A stretch of DNA of 64,000 nucleotides from Amycolatopsis xylanica (GCF_900107045.1 NZ_FNON01000007.1:1-64000); one strand, 5' to 3'; counted from the first letter of the stretch, positions 17,177-25,319 are shown. Notes: generated from the sequence alone by a model not told the origin. Made by a program: numbers and translations.

Positions 17177-17187
17177 GGGGCGAGCAC

Positions 17188-17234
17188 GTCGAGGGGTGGG
17201 GTTCCGTGTCCTAGACGGAACCCCACCCCTCGAC
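17188..17234. terminator. Bidirectional terminator hairpin
   Basis: The 20-bp arms GTCGAGGGGTGGGGTTCCGT and ACGGAACCCCACCCCTCGAC are perfectly complementary around a 7-nt loop. The hairpin lies between the convergent stops of the second DUF4360 gene and the SnoaL-like gene. Confidence 0.85.
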
Positions 17235-17239
17235 TTCGT

Positions 17240-17659
17240 TCACGCTACCTGGGACGCGAGCCCGAGCTGGGTGAGAATTGTGGCCACGTCGTAGTAGACC
17301 CGTTCGCAGACGAGCCGGTCCTCCTCGAAAAGGAAGAAAGCGGTCATCCGGCACCGGAACTCCCGGCCCGTCGGCTCCTCGCCCATGAAGCTCCCCTTGT
17401 GCGTGCCCAGCAGGTCGAACTCGACGATCACGGCGTCGTCGGCATGCCGCAACGAGATCAGCTCGTTGCGCTGATCCGGGAACGCGCCGCGGGTCTTCTC
17501 GTAATAGGCGGAGACCTCCTCCGCGCCGTCGAAGACCTGCCCGGTCGGGATCAGCTCGTACCGCGGGTGCTCGAAGGTCCCGAGCGTGACGTCGAACGCG
17601 TGCACGTTCTCCGACTCCATGTGCTCCCGGACGATCGCTTCCCGGCGTTCCCTGCTCAT
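17240..17659 (-). CDS. SnoaL-like/NTF2-fold small protein
   Basis: The 139-residue protein starts at the ATG at 17659, which has an AAGGAG ribosome site 8 nt upstream; an earlier in-frame codon would run through the operator region. Its composition and length fit a SnoaL-like polyketide-cyclase/NTF2 fold (segments YYEKTRGAFPDQRNELISL, FFLFEEDRLVCERVYYD). Such proteins act as hydrolases, isomerases or binding modules on small molecules and cannot be assigned further. It is divergent from a TetR gene, and two palindromic operators lie between them, so it is almost certainly the TetR target. Confidence 0.78.
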   Translation of the reverse strand: MSRERREAIVREHMESENVHAFDVTLGTFEHPRYELIPTGQVFDGAEEVSAYYEKTRGAFPDQRNELISLRHADDAVIVEFDLLGTHKGSFMGEEPTGREFRCRMTAFFLFEEDRLVCERVYYDVATILTQLGLASQVA

Positions 17660-17678
17660 TTCCGCACTCCTTCGTGAC

Positions 17679-17719
17679 ACGTACACCGTACGTACGACGG
17701 TGGCACGTACACTGTACGT
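17679..17719. promoter_or_regulatory. Two tandem TetR operators in the divergent promoter
   Basis: ACGTACACTGTACGT at 17705-17719 is a perfect 15-bp palindrome with a single central base, and ACGTACACCGTACGT at 17679-17693 matches it with one mismatch. Centres are 26 bp apart. They lie between the SnoaL-like gene and the TetR gene, overlapping where both promoters must be, which indicates cooperative repression in both directions. Confidence 0.75.
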
Positions 17720-17739
17720 AAGTCAAGGGAGGAAGTTCA

Positions 17740-18351
17740 GTGGCGCTCACCAGGGACCGCATCGTCGACGCGGCCATCAAGCTCATCGAGCGCGACGGCC
17801 TCGACGCCGTCTCCATGCGCAAACTCGCGGCCGAGCTCGACGCGGGCACGATGTCCCTCTACAACCACATCCCGAACAAGGCCGCGCTCCTCGACGCGGT
17901 CAGCGAGCGCGTCTTCGCCGAGCTCGACACCCCGGCCTCCTCCGGCGATTGGCGCGACCAGCTCCGCACCCAGGCCCACGCGCTGCGCGACCTCTCCCGC
18001 CGCTACCCCCACGCCTTCGTCCTGCTGGCATTGCGGCGCCTGGGCACCGAAAGCGGCCTGCGCCCGGTCGAACGCGCGCTGGCCACCCTCGCCGAGGCGG
18101 GCTACCACGGCGCCGACGCCGTCCACGCCCTGCGCGCGATCGTCGCCTACGTCACCGGCGCCCTCATGCGCGAAGCCGAGACCACCCCCGCGCTCGGCGG
18201 CGTCGCCATCTCCCCCTACGCCTCACCCATCGACGCCACCGAATACCCCCTGGTCGCCGCCGCCTCCCCCACCCTCGCCGCCTACGACCACGCCCACGAG
18301 TTCGACCACGGCCTCGACCTCCTCATCCGAGCCCTCGCCCACCCCTCGTGA
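17740..18351 (+). CDS. TetR family transcriptional regulator
   Basis: The 203-residue protein has an N-terminal TetR HTH (RIVDAAIKLIERDGLDAVSM, then LAAELDAGTMSLYNHIPNKA) and a C-terminal ligand domain of TetR_C type. It uses a GTG start with a GGGAGG ribosome site. It most likely represses itself and the divergent SnoaL-like gene through the two palindromes at 17679-17719. Its ligand is unknown but could be the substrate of the SnoaL-like protein. A long hairpin starts at its last base. Confidence 0.88.
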   Translation: MALTRDRIVDAAIKLIERDGLDAVSMRKLAAELDAGTMSLYNHIPNKAALLDAVSERVFAELDTPASSGDWRDQLRTQAHALRDLSRRYPHAFVLLALRRLGTESGLRPVERALATLAEAGYHGADAVHALRAIVAYVTGALMREAETTPALGGVAISPYASPIDATEYPLVAAASPTLAAYDHAHEFDHGLDLLIRALAHPS

Positions 18352-18407
18352 AACCCCGAAAGTGGCTTTCGTCAGATGGCATCTGACGAAAGCCACTTTC
18401 GGGGTTT
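18351..18407. terminator. Family C hairpin between convergent stops
   Basis: The 27-bp arms start AAACCCCGAAAGTGGCTTTC and are perfectly complementary around GGC. The hairpin spans exactly from the last base of the TetR stop to the first base of the SDR stop. The inner CGAAAGTGGCTTTCGTCAG segment recurs at 59987-60045, so this is a repeat family used as a terminator. Confidence 0.85.
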
Positions 18408-19144
18408 CAGCCGCGGCCGATGAAGGGCATGGTCGTCGCCGTGATCGTCAGGAACTGGACGTTCGCGTCCAGCGGCAGGCCCGCCATGTAGAGGACGGCG
18501 TCGGCGACGTGCCGGGCGTCGAAGGTGGGCTCGACCTTGAGGGTGCCGTCGGCCTGGGGCACGCCGTGGGACATCTTCTCGGTCATCTCCGTGGCCGCGT
18601 TGCCGATGTCGATCTGGCCGCACGCGATGCCGAACGGCCGCCCGTCCAGCGAGAGCGACTTGGTCAGGCCGGTGATCGCGTGCTTGGTCGCGGTGTACGC
18701 GATGCTGCCCGGCCGCGGGCTGGTCGCGGAGATCGAGCCGTTGTTGATGATCCGCCCGCCCTGCGGAGACTGCGCCCGCATCAGCCGGAACGCCTGCCGC
18801 GCGCACAGGAACGAGCCGGTCAGGTTCGTGTCGACCGTCCGCCGCCAGTCCTCGACCGGCAGCTCGTCCGGCATCCCCCAGACGGACAGGCCCGCGTTGT
18901 TGACCAGCAGGTCCAGCCGCCCCCACGTGGCACGCACGGTGTCGAACAGCGCCTCGACCGAAACCTCGTCGGTCACGTCGGTCGGCACGACGAGCGCGCC
19001 CTCGGAAGCCGTCTCGCGCAGCGCGTCCTCCCGGCGCCCGGCGAGCGCGACCTGGTAGCCGGCCTCGAGCAGTGCCCGTGAGATCCGCCTGCCGAGCCCC
19101 GAACCCGCGCCGGTCACGACCGCGGTGCGACCCTCCGTAGTCAT
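18407..19144 (-). CDS. Classical short-chain dehydrogenase/reductase
   Basis: The 245-residue protein has all classical SDR marks: TGAGSGLG (residues 11-18) for NAD(P) binding, NNAG at 82-85, Ser in NNGSISATS (137-139) and the catalytic AYTATK (Tyr150, Lys154). It would oxidise or reduce an alcohol/ketone pair in the cytoplasm. The Arg residues after beta-2 (AGRRED) suggest NADP(H). The substrate is unknown. It faces the small operon starting at 19228 across a short divergent gap. Confidence 0.9.
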   Translation of the reverse strand: MTTEGRTAVVTGAGSGLGRRISRALLEAGYQVALAGRREDALRETASEGALVVPTDVTDEVSVEALFDTVRATWGRLDLLVNNAGLSVWGMPDELPVEDWRRTVDTNLTGSFLCARQAFRLMRAQSPQGGRIINNGSISATSPRPGSIAYTATKHAITGLTKSLSLDGRPFGIACGQIDIGNAATEMTEKMSHGVPQADGTLKVEPTFDARHVADAVLYMAGLPLDANVQFLTITATTMPFIGRG

Positions 19145-19227
19145 ACGTATCCTCTCCGTCTCGGTATGGCGAAGGTCTCGCCTCTCGCCATTGCGATCAC
19201 CTTGCCCGCTTCTTCACTCTGGCGGTT

Positions 19228-19446
19228 ATGGAGTTCTCTTTCGACCTGACCGCCGATGAGCTGCGGCGACGCGCCGAGGTGCTCAAAGCGCTGGGCCCAG
19301 ACTGGGACCCGGTGACGGCGTTGCGCGAGGAAGAGGCGGCCTACGCGTTGCTGTTCTCCGGCCTCGACGCCGAGCAGCAAGCCATTTACGACGACCTGGT
19401 CGAGGCAGGCGTGCTCCCGAGGAGGGAGGACCGCGATGCCGCTTGA
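19228..19446 (+). CDS. Small acidic protein, DUF6400-like
   Basis: This 72-residue protein (FDLTADELRRRAEVLKALG, then DWDPVTALREEEAAYALLF) is acidic, helical and has no signal or membrane segment. The pattern with PDWDP and GLDAEQQAIYDDLV resembles the short actinomycete DUF6400 proteins, although I assign that name from memory with moderate certainty. It overlaps the next gene by 11 bp, so the two are translationally coupled, and the methyltransferase follows in the same direction. Function is unknown. The link with a zinc-ribbon protein suggests a small complex or regulator. Confidence 0.7.
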   Translation: MEFSFDLTADELRRRAEVLKALGPDWDPVTALREEEAAYALLFSGLDAEQQAIYDDLVEAGVLPRREDRDAA

Positions 19447-19633
19447 CCCCACCGCGGACCCCGGCCGCCGCGCCTGGCTCCCCTGCCCGAACTGCGCGCA
19501 CGGCACCGACTGCCATGAGGGCAACTGCACCGAGCACTGGCAGTTCCTGCTGGCGAACCGCGCGACCGTGCTGCACCTGCAGTGCCCGAGCTGCACCCAC
19601 TTGTGGAGCCACGACACCCGGAAATCCGCATAA
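19436..19633 (+). CDS. Small zinc-ribbon-like protein
   Basis: This 65-residue protein has CPNC (Cys17, Cys20) and CPSC (Cys50, Cys53), separated by 30 residues, plus Cys26, Cys31 and nearby His. That is the layout of a four-Cys zinc ribbon with extra ligands in the middle. It starts inside the 3' end of the preceding gene (11-bp overlap), indicating coupled expression. There is no catalytic domain. It may bind nucleic acid or a protein partner; function is unknown. Confidence 0.72.
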   Translation: MPLDPTADPGRRAWLPCPNCAHGTDCHEGNCTEHWQFLLANRATVLHLQCPSCTHLWSHDTRKSA

Positions 19634-19642
19634 TGTCGCAGC

Positions 19643-20275
19643 ATGGGACTTCTTGACGGCTTCAAGGCGGGCGTGGCGAAGCAACTCGGCCATCCCAGCG
19701 GCTTACCCGGCAAGATCGTCGGCGCGCTGCTCAACCGCGGCAACGCCAAGCCGGTCACCGGCGCGGTCGACGCGCTCCGGCTCACCGGCGGTGAGACCGT
19801 GGCCGATTTCGGCTTCGGCGGCGGCTTCGGCCTCAAGCTGCTGCTCGCGAAGGTCGGTCCACAAGGGACGGTGCACGGCGCCGACATCTCCGAGACGATG
19901 CTCGACAGCGCACGCGCCAGGCATCGCGGCGACACCCGGCTGAAGCTGCATTCCGCTTCACTGACCGAACTTCCGCTGCCCGACGCGTCACTCGACGGCG
20001 CGATCACCTGCAACACCATCTATTTCATCGAAGACGTCTCGTCGGCGTTCCGTGAACTCGCGCGGGTGCTCAAGGACGGCGGCAAGATCGTCGTCGGCAT
20101 CGGCGACCCGGAGGGCATGCGCAAGCAGGGTTTCACCGAGCAAGGGTTCCGGATCCGCGAGACCGACGAGGTCATCGGGCTGCTCGCCGAAGCCGGCCTG
20201 GTACTCGACGAGCGCGTCCGGGTCCCGACCGGGCGGTTCCCGTTCCATCTCTTGGCCTGCGTCAAAAAGCACTGA
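19643..20275 (+). CDS. Class I SAM-dependent methyltransferase
   Basis: The 210-residue cytoplasmic protein has the methyltransferase motif I VADFGFGGGFGLKLLLAK, the acidic motif around GADISETMLDSA, and the later motifs LDGAITCNTIYFIED and LARVLKDGGKIVVGIGD. It matches Methyltransf_11/UbiE-like enzymes, but the acceptor is unknown. It begins 9 bp after the zinc-ribbon gene and is the last gene of the small operon. A terminator hairpin begins within its last codons. Confidence 0.85.
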   Translation: MGLLDGFKAGVAKQLGHPSGLPGKIVGALLNRGNAKPVTGAVDALRLTGGETVADFGFGGGFGLKLLLAKVGPQGTVHGADISETMLDSARARHRGDTRLKLHSASLTELPLPDASLDGAITCNTIYFIEDVSSAFRELARVLKDGGKIVVGIGDPEGMRKQGFTEQGFRIRETDEVIGLLAEAGLVLDERVRVPTGRFPFHLLACVKKH

Positions 20276-20306
20276 AGGCCGCCACCTCGCGGTGACGGCC
20301 TTCAGT
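20271..20306. terminator. Bidirectional terminator hairpin
   Basis: The 11-bp arms ACTGAAGGCCG and CGGCCTTCAGT flank a 14-nt loop. The hairpin overlaps the stop of the methyltransferase gene and lies 13 bp before the stop of the convergent subtilase. Confidence 0.75.
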
Positions 20307-20319
20307 AACCCCTCGTGCG

Positions 20320-22224
20320 TCAGTTGACCGCGGGCACGCCCAGTGCGGCGAGCGCCGGTCCGGCCATGATCACGCCGTTGCCGGTCACCGAGTCGACACC
20401 CGGTGCGCCGATGTCGATCGCGCTGGCGATCAGCGCGGAGCGGATCTGCGCCGGGGTCGCCGTCGGCTTGCCCGACAGCAGCAGTGCCGCGATGGCCGCC
20501 GCGTGCGGGGCCGCCGCCGAGGTGCCGAAGAACGGCTGGAACCCGGTCACCGTGGTGGCCGTGCCGTCGGCCGCGGTGATGTCGGGCTTCTGCCGGACCG
20601 CCCCGCCGGTGGCGGAGAAGTTGCCGGGCGTGATCGCCGCACCGGCCGCCGTGTAGAACTGGCGGCGCAGGCCGTCGGACGAGAACCGCTCGGTCTTGCT
20701 GGCCGCGGTGAACAGGCCGGGGTACGGACCGGCCGGGTTCGCCGGGTCACCGGTCTCCAGCGGGCGGCCGAACGCGGTGGCCGCCGGGGCCGCCGCGACG
20801 CTGAACGCGTTGGCCGCCGACGAGTGACCCGAGGTCACGCCGTTGGTGCTGAAGCCTTTCAGCGTGCCGGAGTCGACAAAACGACCGCGGATCACGTTGA
20901 GCGCGAGGAACCGGTCGGCGCCGCTGTACTTGACGACCGCGACCCGGTAGCCGGAGCCGGTGCTCGGCACGCTCGCGATCTCGTACGGGTTCTGGCTGCC
21001 GTTCTGAGTGTCCTCACTGGACGCCACGACGTTGCCGGACGAGTTCAGGATGAACAGGTCGTAGTCGTTGGCCGACTTGCCCCACGGGTCGGACCAGAAC
21101 AGCGTCACCGGCTTCTTGAGCGAACCGGCCGACAGCGGGTTGTAGATCTGGGTGGCCGAGCCGGGGTCGAAGTCGTGCGCGATACCGGACTTGCCGCTGA
21201 TCTTCTTGCCGGAGCTGACGAAGTCGCCTTCCCAGTATCCGCTGGTGCCGTCGGTCTTGTTGCCCGAGTTGCCGGCGGAGGAGAAGTAGAGCACGCCAGC
21301 GGCGGTGACGTCGTTGACCGCCTGCGCGACCGGGCCGTCCTGGAACGGCGACTCGTCGAAGTAGGCGACGTCGTCGACGATCACGTTGCACTTGCCGGTG
21401 GTGCGCAGCGCGCGGATGTTGGCCGCGAAGCTGGCCTCGCTGGTGAACGCGGTCGCGTAGCCGAGCGTCGCGTCGGGCGCCAGGTCGTGGACCAGCTCCA
21501 GCATCGCGGTGCCCTCGTCACCGCTGCCCGCCTGGCCGGGGAGCACGTCCACGGCGGGGAGTTCGCCGGCGTCCTGGGACTTCTTGAGCGAGTCGATGCC
21601 GTCGGAGAGCACGCAGACCTTGATGCCCTTGCCGCTCACACCGTACTTGGTGCGCGCGGTGTCGGCGCCGTGCGCCTTGTCCCCTTCGGACACGGTCGCG
21701 GCGGCGATGGCCTGCTTGGCGGCCTGCTGACGGCGGTCCTGCGGGGCGGATTCGGTCCAGGTGATGGCCTGCGCGGCAGGCTTCACCGAGGCGACCTGCG
21801 CGCGGTCGGCGATCTTGTCGACGGCGGCGAGCGGCAGCTCGGCGCGGATCGAGTCGGCCTGCGCGTCCTTCACCGTGCCACCGGCCGCGGTGACGGCGCT
21901 GAGCAGCGCACCATCCACAGTGGCCTTGATGTCGACGGAGACCTTGTCGCCGCTGGTCTTGAGGTCGGTGCGGTAGTCCGGGAGCTTACGCGCGAGGTTC
22001 TGGTCCTGGCGCAGGCGCTTCTCGACGACGAGCGCGCTGGACTGCTTGCGTTCGGCGGCCGTGAGGGACTGCTTGATTCCTTGCAGCGCACCGATTCCGG
22101 CATCAGTGCGGGCTGCGTCTTGATCCGCGGCGGACGGTTGGGCCACGGAAACGCTGGCTGAAAGCAACAGCGCTCCGACCGCAACCGGAACCGAGTACAA
22201 GGCGACTCGGTTGAATCTGCGCAT
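20320..22224 (-). CDS. Secreted S8-like subtilase with Glu in place of the catalytic His
   Basis: The 634-residue precursor has a signal peptide (MRRFNRVALYSVPVAVGALL, cleavage near VA/QP), a long prodomain to about residue 180 and a subtilase domain. The catalytic Asp is in CVLSDGID (Asp208), the oxyanion Asn in SSAGNSGN (Asn319) and the nucleophile in GTSAAAPHAAA (Ser569). The segment that should read HGT reads SGDEGTAMLELV, putting Glu237 where subtilases have His. Glu there is reminiscent of the sedolisin Ser-Glu-Asp set, but the oxyanion residue is subtilisin-like. It likely matures outside the cell by prodomain cleavage. Whether it is an active peptidase cannot be settled from sequence. 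Confidence 0.82.
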   Translation of the reverse strand: MRRFNRVALYSVPVAVGALLLSASVSVAQPSAADQDAARTDAGIGALQGIKQSLTAAERKQSSALVVEKRLRQDQNLARKLPDYRTDLKTSGDKVSVDIKATVDGALLSAVTAAGGTVKDAQADSIRAELPLAAVDKIADRAQVASVKPAAQAITWTESAPQDRRQQAAKQAIAAATVSEGDKAHGADTARTKYGVSGKGIKVCVLSDGIDSLKKSQDAGELPAVDVLPGQAGSGDEGTAMLELVHDLAPDATLGYATAFTSEASFAANIRALRTTGKCNVIVDDVAYFDESPFQDGPVAQAVNDVTAAGVLYFSSAGNSGNKTDGTSGYWEGDFVSSGKKISGKSGIAHDFDPGSATQIYNPLSAGSLKKPVTLFWSDPWGKSANDYDLFILNSSGNVVASSEDTQNGSQNPYEIASVPSTGSGYRVAVVKYSGADRFLALNVIRGRFVDSGTLKGFSTNGVTSGHSSAANAFSVAAAPAATAFGRPLETGDPANPAGPYPGLFTAASKTERFSSDGLRRQFYTAAGAAITPGNFSATGGAVRQKPDITAADGTATTVTGFQPFFGTSAAAPHAAAIAALLLSGKPTATPAQIRSALIASAIDIGAPGVDSVTGNGVIMAGPALAALGVPAVN

Positions 22225-22373
22225 GAGCTACTCCATCACTCACTTGAGGGACCCCTGACAGGGTGTAGTGAGGGAAATGTAAGGAGCAGCCAGTGAGATG
22301 AACACCAACCAAAGTCTGGAAGATGATCCATGCCCAGATGCTGATATGCCGCCTCGAACGGGGCTGGTCTTTG

Positions 22374-24134
22374 TTAAATATTGGTGCTATTAGGAATCTG
22401 AGAAGGTTTCAGATACTCGTACGAGTGAGCCCGTCTGCGGTTGCGCTGAGCGATCTCGTCCTCGGCGGCCGCCAAGTCGCTGAGAAAACCCCGCTGCGCT
22501 ACGGCAATCGGCGTACGACGGAAGTCGTCCTCGTAGTCGCCCAGCAGCGTGTGGTGCACCGAACCCAGGAATGTCATCACGCAGAATTGCTGGACCGCGA
22601 CGTCAAGCGGCGGGAGATGGGCGAGCCAATCGGCTTCGGTATGGTCACGGCCGCGCGGCTCTTCGGCATAGCCCGCGAGCGGATTCGCGGGCAGAAAGGA
22701 CATATGGTCCTTCTGCGCGAAATTGACGACCGCGTGCTGCGGGCCCGCGATCCAGATGACCATTGTCAATATTTCAACCAGATCCTGGCGATCGGCGATC
22801 TGGCCTGGCGTCGCCCCGAAGTCCGTGATGTGCCCGCCGGTCGGCGAGGCGGCCTCCGCGGCCCAGCCCTGGAGTTCATGGTCGGCGAGCACCTCGGCGT
22901 CGGACTTGTAGTACCCGGCGACGAACTCGCCGACCCAGCGCTGGATCGCGTTCCACACCAGCAAGCCGTCGTCGCGGTACGGGTGATGCGGCAGCGTCGC
23001 GAGACTGTCCACACCGGAACGCGCGAGCTTGTTCGGCAGGTAATTGCCCCGGAACGAGAACTCGAGCCGGTGCTTCGCGAGCCACGGGTAGGTGCTCTTG
23101 AGGTCGGAGCCGATCAGGTACTCGACGGCCTTGCCCGGCTGGATCAGCAGCTCGACGGCGAGCTTGTTGATCGACATCGTGCCCTCGAAATGCCGCTTGA
23201 GCAGGATCGAGACCGGGTGGTTCGCGGCGAGGTTGCGCACGGCCGCGAGCAGCACCGCCTCGCTGACCAGGTGCGTGAAGCCCAGATGGGTCAGCACTTC
23301 GTGGTAGGTGTTGTGCGCGGCGAGCACGCAGTTCTTGGCGAGCTTCCACGAGTAGCCGTCGAGCGGGGTGTAGATGTCGCGACCGGCCGGATCCTGTCCA
23401 CATTGGATCGCGAACGGACGCAGTGCCCCGCCGGCACGGGGCACCGCGAACGCCACCATAGGCGCGTACATGTACTTCGGCGCCTGTGGATGCCTACCAT
23501 TGTCCAAAGCGGACATGGCCTGATAATCCACCCAATAAACCCGTTTCGCCGCGATGGCGGCGGCCAGGTCCTCGCCCGCGAGCTCCGGCACGGCGGCGAG
23601 ATGGTCGGAGGTGAGCGGAAACTTACCCGGCACCTCGTCGAGCCGGACGAGCCTCGTCGGGTCCGGCCCGGCGACGAAGTTCTCCGCGAAGTACTCGTCC
23701 GATTCGAACCAGCCGACCGCCTCCGGCGGCTTCAGCAGCGCGAAGACGTCCTGGAACTCCTTGAGCGTCTTCGCCGGGTCGAGCCGCTTCGTGCCGCCAG
23801 GGACCGGCATGAAGTAGTCGACGAGCCCGGCGATGTCGTCCTGCTTGACCATTTCGGCCAGCCGCAACGGCGCGAGCGGCTGGAGGTCGTTGACGAAGTT
23901 CCACTGGCCACGGCGTTTGAGCACCCGCAGATTCAGCCGGACCTTTTCCTGCGTCTCCAGCGCCTTGAGCTGCCACGGGCGCTCCGGCGCGTCCTCCTCG
24001 CGCATGCCCGCGGCCACCGGGAACCCGAACTCCAGGTTGTAGGTGTACCCCGCGCGCACGGCCGCCAGCTGCTCGGCACGGTCGGCGCGCCCGTCGTGCT
24101 GGGAGATCAGGTACTCGGTCAAGGCTGCCTCCAC
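22374..24134 (-). CDS. Bacterial lipoxygenase
   Basis: The 586-residue protein is a compact lipoxygenase without an N-terminal PLAT domain. All iron ligands are present: HEVLTHLGFTH provides His283 and His288 (with His278 in the conserved triplet), GPQHAVVNF provides His467 and Asn471, and the protein ends in ...SQIPNSTNI, giving the C-terminal Ile586 carboxylate. It should dioxygenate polyunsaturated fatty acids to hydroperoxides. I see no clear signal peptide at the chosen ATG, so it may be cytoplasmic. It stands alone, flanked by less GC-rich gaps on both sides. Lipoxygenases are sparse in bacteria, so horizontal acquisition is plausible. Confidence 0.9.
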   Translation of the reverse strand: MEAALTEYLISQHDGRADRAEQLAAVRAGYTYNLEFGFPVAAGMREEDAPERPWQLKALETQEKVRLNLRVLKRRGQWNFVNDLQPLAPLRLAEMVKQDDIAGLVDYFMPVPGGTKRLDPAKTLKEFQDVFALLKPPEAVGWFESDEYFAENFVAGPDPTRLVRLDEVPGKFPLTSDHLAAVPELAGEDLAAAIAAKRVYWVDYQAMSALDNGRHPQAPKYMYAPMVAFAVPRAGGALRPFAIQCGQDPAGRDIYTPLDGYSWKLAKNCVLAAHNTYHEVLTHLGFTHLVSEAVLLAAVRNLAANHPVSILLKRHFEGTMSINKLAVELLIQPGKAVEYLIGSDLKSTYPWLAKHRLEFSFRGNYLPNKLARSGVDSLATLPHHPYRDDGLLVWNAIQRWVGEFVAGYYKSDAEVLADHELQGWAAEAASPTGGHITDFGATPGQIADRQDLVEILTMVIWIAGPQHAVVNFAQKDHMSFLPANPLAGYAEEPRGRDHTEADWLAHLPPLDVAVQQFCVMTFLGSVHHTLLGDYEDDFRRTPIAVAQRGFLSDLAAAEDEIAQRNRRRAHSYEYLKPSQIPNSTNI

Positions 24135-24232
24135 CTCTAGTGGAACGGCAGCCTAATCGCAGATCTGCTACATGTCACTGGCGCATCTCATATATTTAGT
24201 CGAATCTTATTCACTTATCAGTATCACTTAAT

Positions 24233-25147
24233 TCAAGACGTGAAGTCGATCACGGCCTTACCCCGCCCATGCCCGGTCTCGATCTCACGATGCGCCTCGG
24301 CCGCCCGGCTCAGCGGATACGTCCTGCGAACATGGAACCTCAGGTCTCCCTTCGCGTAGAGCGCCGCGAGCTCGGCCAGCCGTTCAGCCGACCGCCCGCT
24401 CTTCGAGACCCGCACGCCGAGCGCGGCTGCCTTGTCATGCTCGACAAGCGTGAGAATCCGGCTCCGATCGTCGACCAGCTCCAGCGAAAGCTCCAGCGCG
24501 ACGCCCCCGGCTCCGTCAAGTACCGCGTCGATCCCCTGCGGCGCGGCCCGCTTCACCCGCTCGAGCAGCCCATCGCCGTACACGACCGGGGTCGCGCCGA
24601 GCGAGCGCACATAGTCCTGATTGGCCTCGCTCGCGGTCCCGACGACCCGCGCGCCTTGGAGCGTGGCGAGCTGAACGGCCGCGGTCCCGACTGATCCAGC
24701 GGCCGCATGAATCAAGATCGTGTCGCTTTTGCCGATTTCGAGCACTTCCAGCGCGATATGCGCGGTTTGCGTCCCGGCGGTGAACCCGCCCGCGACCTCC
24801 CACGGCATGTCCGCGGGCTTGGCGGTCACGTGCTCTTGCGGCACGACAACGTACTCGGCGTAAGCCCCGAGCTGGGTGAACCCGAGCACCTCGTCGTTGG
24901 TCCGCACGCGGGTGACGCCCTCGCCGACCTCGTCGACGACCCCGGCGAACTCGTTCCCGGGCACCCGCGGCCACCGCAGGTCGGCGCCCGGCGGCTCCCA
25001 CCCGGCGCGCACGGCGGCGTCGTACGGCTGCACGCCCGCGGCTTTGACTCTGACCCGGACCTCGCCCGCTCCGGGGTGCGGGTCCTCGACCTCGAGCACC
25101 CGCAACACCTCGGGCGAGCCCGCCTCGGTGAACCCTGCGACCTTCAT
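24233..25147 (-). CDS. NADPH:quinone oxidoreductase, zinc-free MDR family
   Basis: The 304-residue protein starts at MKVAGFTEAG; that ATG (25147) has a GAGGAGG ribosome site. It shows the MDR N-terminal fold (VRVKAAGVQPYDAAVRAG, RVPGNEFAGVVDEVG) and the nucleotide-binding stretch ILIHAAAGSVGTAAVQLA. It lacks the zinc-binding Cys cluster of alcohol dehydrogenases. It should reduce quinones or activated alkenes with NADPH. A 7+7 bp palindrome overlaps its ribosome site and leader, suggesting direct repression. Confidence 0.88.
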   Translation of the reverse strand: MKVAGFTEAGSPEVLRVLEVEDPHPGAGEVRVRVKAAGVQPYDAAVRAGWEPPGADLRWPRVPGNEFAGVVDEVGEGVTRVRTNDEVLGFTQLGAYAEYVVVPQEHVTAKPADMPWEVAGGFTAGTQTAHIALEVLEIGKSDTILIHAAAGSVGTAAVQLATLQGARVVGTASEANQDYVRSLGATPVVYGDGLLERVKRAAPQGIDAVLDGAGGVALELSLELVDDRSRILTLVEHDKAAALGVRVSKSGRSAERLAELAALYAKGDLRFHVRRTYPLSRAAEAHREIETGHGRGKAVIDFTS

Positions 25148-25157
25148 GCGATACCTC

Positions 25158-25176
25158 CTCGTTGACTGCCAACGAG
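25158..25176. promoter_or_regulatory. Palindrome CTCGTTG-N5-CAACGAG over the leader of the quinone oxidoreductase gene
   Basis: The 7-bp perfect arms around ACTGC partly overlap the ribosome site of the gene starting at 25147. The position fits a repressor operator (for example HxlR, TetR or MarR type), but no regulator gene is adjacent. Confidence 0.45.
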
Positions 25177-25209
25177 CCTGGTACCTCAAGCAAAGTCGAG
25201 GTCAAGCGA

Positions 25210-25255
25210 GTCGTGAGTGTTTAGGCCGGTTAGAACCGGCCATGCCACTCACGAC
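25210..25255. repeat. Family A palindrome
   Basis: The sequence begins GTCGTGAGTGTTTAGGCCGG and ends CCACTCACGAC, with the GGCCGGTTAGAACCGGCC core. It is the first of several palindromes packed into the 354-bp gap between the quinone oxidoreductase start and the stop of the deazaflavin protein. Confidence 0.8.
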
Positions 25256-25276
25256 CCCCGCGTTGTTCGGGACGGG

Positions 25277-25319
25277 GTGAGTGCGTTTCGCGGCGTTAGA
25301 CGACGCAAACGGCACTCAC
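25277..25319. repeat. Imperfect palindrome GTGAGTGCGTTT...AAACGGCACTCAC
   Basis: The arms of 12 and 13 bp pair with one bulge around a GC-rich loop. It belongs to the palindrome cluster of this gap. A smaller one, ATGAAGG-GAG-CCTTCAT, follows at 25326-25342. No gene is visible here. Confidence 0.65.

Noticed and set aside
20503..22161. Plus-strand open frame opposite the subtilase
   Set aside because: Arg/Gly/Val-rich low-complexity translation without motifs; the minus-strand subtilase explains the region.
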